Assembly: GCA_011048855.1 (NCBI GenBank)
Contig: DSCZ01000561.1
Coordinates: 1-14,951 of the forward strand
Origin: Desulfobacteraceae bacterium
GTDB lineage: Bacteria; Desulfobacterota; DSM-4660; Desulfatiglandales; Desulfatiglandaceae
DNA: 14,951 bases
Direction: 5' to 3'
The notes under the pieces were generated by a model that was not told where the DNA came from, made no database searches, and worked only from the letters and a program-made list of their open reading frames with translations. Shown piece by piece: positions 1 to 5,345 of the stretch (positions within the stretch are counted from its first letter, which is position 1; the number at the start of each line of letters is the position of its first letter). A program made the translations under genes and the position numbers.

Positions 1-157
1 CCTAAGTAGTTGATTTATATAGGTCACAACCGAATTTTGTGCTCATAGTCCCCTGGAACTTCATAAGAGGACTCTGTTGTAAGTGTAAGTAGAAATCAAG
101 AAATATGAAACATTCCTGTTGAATCCTGGCAAATCGATATTCAAGTATTAAACGCCA

Positions 158-280
158 TTATTCAAAATCCATTGGTCCCGAAACAAACTCGACAATTCCA
201 TTTACGTTTGCTATCTGCAACCCCGTCATATCGTGGCATTTCAAGATAGCCTGGATTTGTCGGTATTCCGGTGCCCTCAT
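158..280 (-). CDS. Possible 40-residue small protein, unrecognised
   Basis: An ATG-initiated frame of 40 codons ends in TAA. It begins only a few bases beyond the attC-like palindrome at 286-373, the position where the gene of an integron cassette would begin. The product would be soluble, with one cysteine and an acidic C-terminus ending in PMDFE. The ribosome-binding site is poor (only a GAG about ten bases upstream). I do not recognise a family. It could be chance, or the start of a gene broken by a later stop; the evidence is positional only. Confidence 0.2.
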   Translation of the reverse strand: MRAPEYRQIQAILKCHDMTGLQIANVNGIVEFVSGPMDFE

Positions 281-285
281 TGAAC

Positions 286-373
286 GTCTCGGATAACGCG
301 GCCGGCAGTAAACGTGATCGAACGAAGCGAGCCGGCCGCTCTATTTCGGCTCGCGTTCATCCGTTAGACGGAA
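286..373 (-). repeat. Large imperfect palindrome resembling an integron attC site
   Basis: Read on the minus strand, the segment starts with GTCTAAC, which fits the attC core RYYYAAC, and ends with GTTATCC, a 5/7 match to GTTRRRY. Between them AACGCG pairs with CGCGTT, GGAT with ATCC and CGTCT with AGACG, with small unpaired bulges. GCCGGC occurs on both sides of a 24-nt centre. A second internal fold pairs GCGAGCCG with CGGCTCGC. The orientation (core just downstream of rmuC, then a small frame) suits a cassette. There is no integrase and no second site in view, so a different cruciform element is equally possible. Confidence 0.35.
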
Positions 374-377
374 GAGC

Positions 378-399
378 GCGATCTGAACATGTAGATCGC
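378..399. repeat. Perfect 7-bp hairpin, GCGATCT/AGATCGC
   Basis: Seven perfectly paired bases enclose an 8-nt loop. It lies between rmuC and the larger palindrome. No T-run follows on the minus strand, so it does not look like an intrinsic terminator of rmuC. Function unknown. Confidence 0.4.
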
Positions 400-496
400 C
401 CAACCAAGCGTGTCGCGCCCCCAACGCAGATATCCGAGAAAAATTAAAATGGACCTCTTAAACAGGACCACAGATTAAGGTGCAGGTCTCCTCACA

Positions 497-1840
497 TCAA
501 TCGGTGGGGTTAGCCGCCAGATTTTCAAATTCCAGGTTCGTAGGGCTCTCTTCATCGATTGGTGTGGTCGCTTCGGACAAGGTCAGTACCTTCGATAACT
601 CAGATTCAGGTAACTGCTCAACAGAACGGAGCCTTTTTTCGATAGCACGGCTCCTTACACCGGTCTGCTCTATGGTGCGGCTAGCAGTATTTATTTGCTT
701 CTTGACCTTATCGAGCACATCACCGAACTTTCCGAATTCGGTCTTCACAGCGCCCAACACCCGCCACACCTCAGATGCTCGTTTCTCAATGGCGAGCGTC
801 TGAAACCCCATTCGAAGACTGCTTAGAATAGCAACCAGCGTGGTAGGCCCAGCCAGAACAACTCGATACTGCTGTTGGAGGTCTTCTACCAAAGCCGGCT
901 GCCGGAGTACCTCTGCATATAGACCCTCCGTGGCTAGAAACATAATTCCGAAATCGGTCGTTCCAGGTGGATTGATATATTTGTCGTGAATATCTCTTGC
1001 AGAACTCCGAACCGCCCGAGCCAAAGCGTCCGTTGCAATCTGAACGGCTACCGGATCAGCCTTGTCTGCAGCTTCCTGGAGACGGACGTAGTCCTCCTGT
1101 GGAAATTTTGAATCAATCGGCAACCAGACGTGGCTCCGAGGATCATCCCCTTGACCAGGCAAGCGGATGGCATACTCCACCCGCTCTGCCGAATCGGTCT
1201 TTACACAAACGTTCTTCTCATATTGCCCGGTAGTTAAAATTTGCTCAAGCAGTGCGCCGAGTTGAACCTCGGCCCACGTGCCACGCGCTTTCACATTTGT
1301 CAGAACACGTTTGAGGTCGCCAACTCCGCTGGCTAGACTTTTCATCTCTCCGAGGCCTTTATGAACGGCCTCTAATCTATCACCCACCAGTTTGAATGAC
1401 TCCCCGAGTCGTTTTTCGAGAGTGTCATGCAGTTTCTCATCCACAGTCATACGTATTTCATCGAGTTTTTTTTCATTTCCTTCCTGGAGTTCCTTGACGC
1501 GGGTGTCCAATATGGTCCTGATACGATCTAAAGCCATTTCGTGCGATTCTGCGAGGTCTTTTAACTGTTTGGTCATGGCCTCAAGTTGCGTTTGCTGGCC
1601 TTGAGCAACCTTTCCGAGAGTATTCGCAATCATGTCAGTACTTGACTTCAGGCTTCCCGAAATCTCCCCTCGAAGGTCTTTACCTGCAGAGCGGGTTTCT
1701 TCTCGTCCCGCACGAAGCTCATCACGCACGTCTTTCCCTACATCACCCTGGACACGCCAAGCGCGAATCAGCAAAGCAATTACAAGGAGCATTGTCAACA
1801 CAATAGCTAGAAGGGTAATCCAAGCCAATGTTTCATTCAT
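497..1840 (-). CDS. rmuC: RmuC-family DNA recombination protein
   Basis: The 447-residue product has the RmuC layout. There is one N-terminal membrane helix (about residues 7-28), a long charged coiled coil (about 30-180), then the nuclease-like RmuC domain. Family landmarks are RGTWAEVQL (about 186-194) and LPIDSKFPQEDY (about 240-251; PIDAKFP is usual), followed by conserved helices rich in EKRASEVW. RmuC proteins limit inversions and other rearrangements at short inverted repeats; their biochemistry is poorly known. The ATG is chosen because AGAGG lies about 8 nt upstream. The last 45 or so residues are a low-complexity tail. The gene stands alone, with an AT-rich promoter region behind it and no clear terminator. 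It could be core or island-borne; its setting among gene fragments suggests the latter. Confidence 0.9.
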   Translation of the reverse strand: MNETLAWITLLAIVLTMLLVIALLIRAWRVQGDVGKDVRDELRAGREETRSAGKDLRGEISGSLKSSTDMIANTLGKVAQGQQTQLEAMTKQLKDLAESHEMALDRIRTILDTRVKELQEGNEKKLDEIRMTVDEKLHDTLEKRLGESFKLVGDRLEAVHKGLGEMKSLASGVGDLKRVLTNVKARGTWAEVQLGALLEQILTTGQYEKNVCVKTDSAERVEYAIRLPGQGDDPRSHVWLPIDSKFPQEDYVRLQEAADKADPVAVQIATDALARAVRSSARDIHDKYINPPGTTDFGIMFLATEGLYAEVLRQPALVEDLQQQYRVVLAGPTTLVAILSSLRMGFQTLAIEKRASEVWRVLGAVKTEFGKFGDVLDKVKKQINTASRTIEQTGVRSRAIEKRLRSVEQLPESELSKVLTLSEATTPIDEESPTNLEFENLAANPTD

Positions 1841-1925
1841 TATACAACCTCTGAATCCATATTATTTCTTAAAAATATAAATTAAATATAAATATCCCAA
1901 AACCCTATGATAAATTTCAGATATA

Positions 1926-1954
1926 TTTATATAAATATATATTTCGACTGTCAC
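1926..1954 (-). promoter_or_regulatory. Candidate sigma-70 promoter for rmuC
   Basis: On the minus strand GTGACA (5/6 to TTGACA) is followed after 17 nt by TATAAA (5/6 to TATAAT), about 85 nt before the rmuC start. The surrounding 1841-2036 region is very AT-rich, so chance matches to a -10 box are likely; the matching -35 and exact 17-nt spacing raise confidence. Confidence 0.45.
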
Positions 1955-2036
1955 GGTTACTATGCAAACATAGAACGGAAATTATGTCAGCGTCCCTCTT
2001 GGACGGCAGAATAAATGCGTAACTATTCCAAAGTAC

Positions 2037-2402
2037 TTAGGGTGTCCCCGTGTATTTACAATCTTTAATTTCTTCCATCCCGACATCAGGATCTACAAGC
2101 TCTCCGTAAACGTGTCCGACAAAAAAGCCAAAACTAGTGGAAAACCGAACATACCGCGTTTGGCCGCTATCAAGGATGAAGCTCAATTTACGTTTCACTT
2201 CCGTGAAGGTAACCACTTGATATTCCCCAGGCTGTCGGTCGACATAGAAGAATCCTTGGGCGATCGCCTCCCCGACTTTCTCGTTATTCAACATCACATC
2301 TGGCCGAAGGGCGGCGCCAAGCGCGGAAGGTCGATAAAAGAAAATCCTGCCAATATCAGGATTTGAGTTTGCGATCTTTGCTTGAAATTCAGTGTACTTC
2401 AT
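2037..2402 (-). CDS. DUF2846-type lipoprotein, signal peptide disrupted
   Basis: From the first available ATG the product is 121 residues and carries the DUF2846 pattern: RIFFYRPSALGAALRPDV, then FFYVDRQPGEYQV, KRKLSF and a C-terminal FVGHVYGELVD. These proteins are usually small outer-membrane or periplasmic lipoproteins of unknown role. Reading upstream in frame gives LVLISVIGCASG just before this ATG, a good lipobox (V-I-G-C). The signal peptide therefore existed but runs into an in-frame TGA at 2439-2441, with no usable start between. Translated from 2402, the protein would lack its export signal. The gene is probably a recent pseudogene or was damaged at a rearrangement breakpoint near 2440-2470. 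A sequencing error at the TGA is the main alternative. Confidence 0.7.
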   Translation of the reverse strand: MKYTEFQAKIANSNPDIGRIFFYRPSALGAALRPDVMLNNEKVGEAIAQGFFYVDRQPGEYQVVTFTEVKRKLSFILDSGQTRYVRFSTSFGFFVGHVYGELVDPDVGMEEIKDCKYTGTP

Positions 2403-2592
2403 GCCGCTTGCGCATCCAATAACGCTTATTAAAACTAATCAGCAATTGGTAAATGAATTGATTTTTCTATCCGGAAAAGCGCGATTATTGCATTCTTTGA
2501 GATCCATCTTGAGAGAGACTATTTCCGGTTGATTCTCCGGGATGAATAATTTTCCTAAATCTTTTGTGGCCAATATGCCCTGTCTATTGTAG

Positions 2593-2820
2593 TATGCCTT
2601 GGTTGCCGAGGCAAACCGTATACGGCTCGCCCACCTCTTCGATCCGGTGCTTGCCGTGCACACCTCCGTGGTGGAACCCCTGCCGCACCAGATCACAGCC
2701 GTCTACGAGTCCATGCTTCCGAGACAACCCCTACGGTTTCTTCTGGCCGATGACCCGGGGGCAGGAAAGACCATCATGGCAGGCCTCCTGATCAAGGAGC
2801 TTTTTACTCGTGGTATTTAG
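2593..2820 (+). pseudogene. Fragment of a SNF2-type DNA helicase
   Basis: An open stretch of 75 codons after a TAG (2590-2592) encodes the start of a SNF2/helicase-superfamily-2 domain. It has [12 protein letters not shown], then [16 protein letters not shown] (the Q-motif-like region), then [18 protein letters not shown], which is Walker A. It stops right after KELFTRGI, before motif Ia. Full relatives are roughly 900-1,100 residues, so both ends are missing: the early N-terminus and everything past motif I. Such helicases occur in restriction and DISARM-like (DrmD) phage-defence loci, so this may be the relic of a defence island. The exact parent family cannot be set from 75 residues. No start codon with a ribosome-binding site is present, apart from a TTG at 2599. 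Confidence 0.8.
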
Positions 2821-2950
2821 TAAATTTATATTGCCAGATAAACTAGTTTCCATCCGGAAATGGTCCTTTTGCCCAATCTCTTCGTCAATCTGCGGGCTTG
2901 CTTGTGCGACGTACTCCAGCACGTCTCCGCACAACCCCTTGATTTTCTTG

Positions 2951-3035
<85 letters not shown>

Positions 3036-3051
3036 TTATTGATAGGGCCGC

Positions 3052-3080
3052 ATGATTCCTGATTTTTATGGTGCTGTCAA
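3052..3080 (-). promoter_or_regulatory. Promoter of the tRNA-Leu gene
   Basis: On the minus strand a perfect TTGACA is followed after 17 nt by AATCAT (4/6 to TATAAT). A GC-rich discriminator (GCGGCCC) follows, of the kind common in stable-RNA promoters under stringent control. The tRNA begins 16 nt after the -10 box. Confidence 0.6.
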
Positions 3081-3104
3081 GACCCTGATTCTGACCCTGA
3101 TTCT
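3081..3104. repeat. Tandem 12-mer, two copies of GACCCTGATTCT
   Basis: Two perfect adjacent copies lie immediately upstream of the tRNA-Leu -35 box (minus sense). A slippage product is the simplest reading. No known binding site is recognised. Confidence 0.7.
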
Positions 3105-3120
3105 GTCCTGGAACTCCAAG

Positions 3121-3303
3121 ATGAGGGTTGTGGGAATGTTTTTCGAAAACAGTGACAAGCGATTGTTTTCTTATGGTTTCGTAAGAGGAGACCAAAATTT
3201 CATTTCCGCGCTCCAGGAAGAATCGAAAGCGGCCGGCGTGAACGATACTCCCTACGGCATGATTTTTTTAGGTGATGAACACCATACTATATTTTTGCGG
3301 TGA
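3121..3303 (+). CDS. Possible 60-residue hypothetical protein
   Basis: The open frame from 3121 gives a 60-residue, mostly hydrophilic product ending in GDEHHTIFLR. An earlier in-frame ATG at 3052 would add 23 residues, but these would run across the tRNA-Leu promoter and the 12-mer repeat, so 3121 is preferred. Neither start has a strong ribosome-binding site. I recognise no domain. It lies between the tRNA and the kinase gene on the same strand as the kinase, with about 70 nt between. It could be a real small gene, the tail of a lost gene, or chance. The rest of 3036-3372 shows only the tRNA promoter and the ribosome-binding site of the kinase. Confidence 0.22.
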   Translation: MRVVGMFFENSDKRLFSYGFVRGDQNFISALQEESKAAGVNDTPYGMIFLGDEHHTIFLR

Positions 3304-3372
3304 ATTCTTTTACCATGCTGAGAATGGAAAATGAGAGGCCTCATTCAAACCTATCGATGAAAGGGGAGAACT

Positions 3373-4659
3373 ATGAGGGAGGATATATCCACCGCCATCA
3401 TTGACAGCATGAGCGATGGGCTCGTTGTGATCGATTCCAAGGGGGCTGTCACTCATATGAACCCTTCTGCGCTCAAAATATTGGGGTTCACAGCGGAAGA
3501 ATCCCGGTCGCCCAATTACTCTGAGCTTTTCATCGAGCACCCTGAAAACGACGCCTTCAACGACATACTGTTCGAGGGGTTGCAGAGGGGCAGGGCGCGC
3601 GGATACGGTGAAGTCAAATTCCGGGGCCGGGACGGACGCCTGATCGACCTGGCGGTTACGACTTCCTTTCTGAAATCGGGTTCTCCCAATAATCACAGTA
3701 TCGTGGTGCTTTTCAAAGACATCACCGAGTTGAAGGATCTCGACCGTGCGCGGAGCCGGGTGCTGTCGCATCTGTCGCACGAGTTGACCACTCCACTTTC
3801 CATCGTCATGGCATGCGTAGATAAGCTGGCCACCCCGGAAAACAACTCTTTCATTGCCAGGATAAAGCGTAATCTGGACCGGTTGCTCCAGATCCAGATC
3901 GACGTGGGGGATATTGTCCGCGGAAAGCCGCTCGAATCCAGCTGCAGCCTGGCCCCCTGGGTCGAACAGGCACTGGATCTGGTCGAATTGGCCGGTGAAG
4001 AATACCCGGACCACAAGCCGGCGCTTGATTTGATCCGCAACAAAATAGAACGTGATTTTACTTTCGAAGGATCCGGCGTTTCTCCTGTGTCCCTTGCTGA
4101 AACCATTCGTAAATCCCTGCAGGCGCTGCCCGAAACCGCCAGTGCCCGTCGTCTGGCCTATGAAACCCGCATCAGCAAAGATGACACTCCGGTCATGGAC
4201 CCTGCGATGCTTGAAAAAATTGTTAACGGGCTCATCCGAAACGCCATTGAAAACACGCCTGACGGCGGACGGATTATCCTTGAAATTTCCCGCAGGGAGC
4301 GTGAAACTCACCTGGTGGTGGCGGATACCGGCATCGGCATAACAGAGGCCAGCGTAAAGCACATATTCGGCGGCTTCTTTCATGCAGTGGATACGGATAT
4401 GTATTCCACGAAAAAGCCTTATCAATTCGGTGCGGGCGGAAAGGGCCTGGACCTCATGAGAACGAGGATTTACGCCGAGATGTTCGGTTTCAGTGTGCAT
4501 TGCAGGAGCACCCGGTGCATGCATATACCTGCCGAGACGGACACCTGTCCGGGCGATATTGACCTGTGCCCGTACGTTCGCAGCGCAGGTGAATGCGCGG
4601 CATCCGGGGGCACTGAATTCAGCTTGATTTTCCCTGCTTCGATGCCGCGGGAAGTGTAA
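3373..4659 (+). CDS. Cytosolic PAS sensor histidine kinase with Cys4 insert
   Basis: The 428-residue product has no membrane segment or signal peptide. A PAS domain (about 5-122) is followed by a HisKA dimerisation helix with HLSHELTTPLS, where H136 is the expected phosphorylation site. A helical linker (about 185-250) and a HATPase domain follow: N box around RNAIENTPDGG (N290), G1 box DTGIGI (318-323), G2 box GAGGKG (353-358). Between the G2 helix and the last strand (GGTEFSLIF) sits an insert with C382, C392, C399 and C408, spaced C-x9-C-x6-C-x8-C. The kinase at 12274-14208 has the same spacing. The start is set by AGGGGAG a few bases before the ATG. No response regulator is adjacent. The TusA-like gene starts 35 nt after the stop with no terminator, suggesting one operon. 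Confidence 0.9.
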   Translation: MREDISTAIIDSMSDGLVVIDSKGAVTHMNPSALKILGFTAEESRSPNYSELFIEHPENDAFNDILFEGLQRGRARGYGEVKFRGRDGRLIDLAVTTSFLKSGSPNNHSIVVLFKDITELKDLDRARSRVLSHLSHELTTPLSIVMACVDKLATPENNSFIARIKRNLDRLLQIQIDVGDIVRGKPLESSCSLAPWVEQALDLVELAGEEYPDHKPALDLIRNKIERDFTFEGSGVSPVSLAETIRKSLQALPETASARRLAYETRISKDDTPVMDPAMLEKIVNGLIRNAIENTPDGGRIILEISRRERETHLVVADTGIGITEASVKHIFGGFFHAVDTDMYSTKKPYQFGAGGKGLDLMRTRIYAEMFGFSVHCRSTRCMHIPAETDTCPGDIDLCPYVRSAGECAASGGTEFSLIFPASMPREV

Positions 4660-4694
4660 ATGATTGAATGAATTGAGCATAATACGAGGATTTC

Positions 4695-4925
4695 ATGGTT
4701 GAGAAAGAGTTGGTTGATTATCGCGGGGACTGTTGAAAGGCTTTCCTGGACGTAAGTTTATGTCTGCGCATGATGTCCGCCGGAGATTCTTATACTTTCC
4801 TTGTGGAGTCGGATAAACTGGAACGAATTCAAAGGGTTGTTTCCCATAACGACGGGGAAATAGTGGAAGATATTCCGGTTGGGAATGATGTCAGGGTATC
4901 CGTCCGGAAGCTCGGCGGGGGTTGA
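4695..4925 (+). CDS. TusA-like protein with probable selenocysteine (UGA codon 14)
   Basis: The frame runs from an ATG with GAGG 5-8 nt upstream to a TGA at 4923-4925 and is broken once by TGA at 4734-4736. Read through, it gives 76 residues, the normal size of TusA sulfurtransferases. The N-terminus LVDYRGDC-Sec-K aligns with the TusA motif LDxxGxxCP. Counting from the Asp, the UGA falls exactly on the catalytic cysteine, preceded by Cys13. The rest keeps the TusA pattern: a hydrophobic helix, MMSAGDSYTFLVES, then GEIVEDIPVGNDVRVSVRK as the last strands. TusA proteins relay persulfide sulfur for tRNA thiolation, molybdenum cofactor or sulfur metabolism; a selenol would be a more reactive form. 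The usual Pro after the active residue is Lys. If UGA stops translation, only a 13-residue peptide or an inactive 51-residue fragment from ATG 4770/4773 would be made. Sec incorporation is inferred. Confidence 0.72.
4747..4766 (+). promoter_or_regulatory. Candidate bacterial SECIS hairpin
   Basis: Downstream of the in-frame UGA the RNA can form an 8-bp stem (UGGACGUA with UAUGUCUG, three G-U pairs) capped by the 4-nt loop AGUU (4755-4758). The loop begins 18 nt after the UGA and has G as its second base. This fits the general description of bacterial SECIS elements: a short apical loop with a G among its first two bases, about 16-37 nt after UGA. The stem is weak, so it supports rather than proves selenocysteine. 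Confidence 0.5.
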
Positions 4926-5010
4926 AGCAGGCGAAAACGAAAATCCGGATGCCGACATTGACCGCCGGCTGATGTTACGGTATGCTACTACTTACCGCGG
5001 AGGAAAACCT

Positions 5011-5337
5011 GTGGATGATGACATGGATGAACAGGAATTCAAAAAGAAATACATAAACCTCAGAGTGCTGAAAAGCGCCCAGGACTACCTGCAGGCATCC
5101 GGCGAAACTCCGACCGCAGTGTACCCTATCCGGGTGCCCGAAGATCTCATGTACCAGGTGCTCAAGCTCCATGGCCCGGACCATGTGGACAAACTGTTGC
5201 ACGAAATATTTATGCACGGTTTGAAAGTTTGGAGTGAGGCCGTCTACCAGACCGTGTTCGGGTCCGAAGAAAACCTCCAGGAATTCATCCAACTCCTTCA
5301 AAGCCGCGGTGAAGAAGATCAATCCGGAAACCAGTAG
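5011..5337 (+). CDS. Small acidic protein, possible ribbon-helix-helix segment
   Basis: The chosen start is GTG, because GGAGG (4999-5003) lies 7 nt before it; in-frame ATGs at 4879 and 5023 lack well-placed ribosome-binding sites. The 108-residue product is soluble and has no signal peptide or cysteine. Residues about 38-72 read YPIRVPEDLMYQVLKL then a helix VDKLLHEIFMHGL. This strand-helix-helix pattern with VPEDL resembles ribbon-helix-helix DNA-binding proteins, though the similarity is loose. The gene lies 85 nt after the TusA-like gene with no terminator, so it probably belongs to the same operon as the kinase. Its stop is 8 nt from the end of convergent hrpA. Family not recognised; a regulator of the operon is a guess. 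Confidence 0.7.
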   Translation: MDDDMDEQEFKKKYINLRVLKSAQDYLQASGETPTAVYPIRVPEDLMYQVLKLHGPDHVDKLLHEIFMHGLKVWSEAVYQTVFGSEENLQEFIQLLQSRGEEDQSGNQ

Positions 5338-5345
5338 AACCCGGC

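Larger units (their letters stand above)
1..496. other. Gene-poor accessory segment downstream of rmuC
   Basis: No convincing protein gene of normal size lies here. The stretch contains one possible 40-codon reading frame (158-280, minus), a large GC-rich imperfect palindrome (286-373) and a small perfect hairpin (378-399). Composition is mixed: AT-rich at the far left, GC-rich in the palindrome, AT-rich again just after rmuC. Two direct copies of GGACC near 452-471 are not inverted, so they do not make a terminator for rmuC. I see no insertion sequence, tRNA or integrase. Confidence 0.6.

Noticed and set aside
2439..2441. In-frame TGA of the DUF2846 gene as a second selenocysteine codon
   Set aside because: It falls in the hydrophobic part of a signal peptide, where Sec makes no sense, and no start with a ribosome-binding site lies upstream. 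A damaged gene is simpler.
3310..4680. 456-codon open frame antisense to the kinase at 3373
   Set aside because: The + strand frame has clear PAS, HisKA and HATPase motifs and a good ribosome-binding site. The antisense frame is rich in H, R, G and F with no domain and arises from GC-biased codon use.
4758..4958. Minus-strand 66-codon frame across the TusA-like gene
   Set aside because: Antisense to a recognisable TusA-like sequence; no motif and no support.
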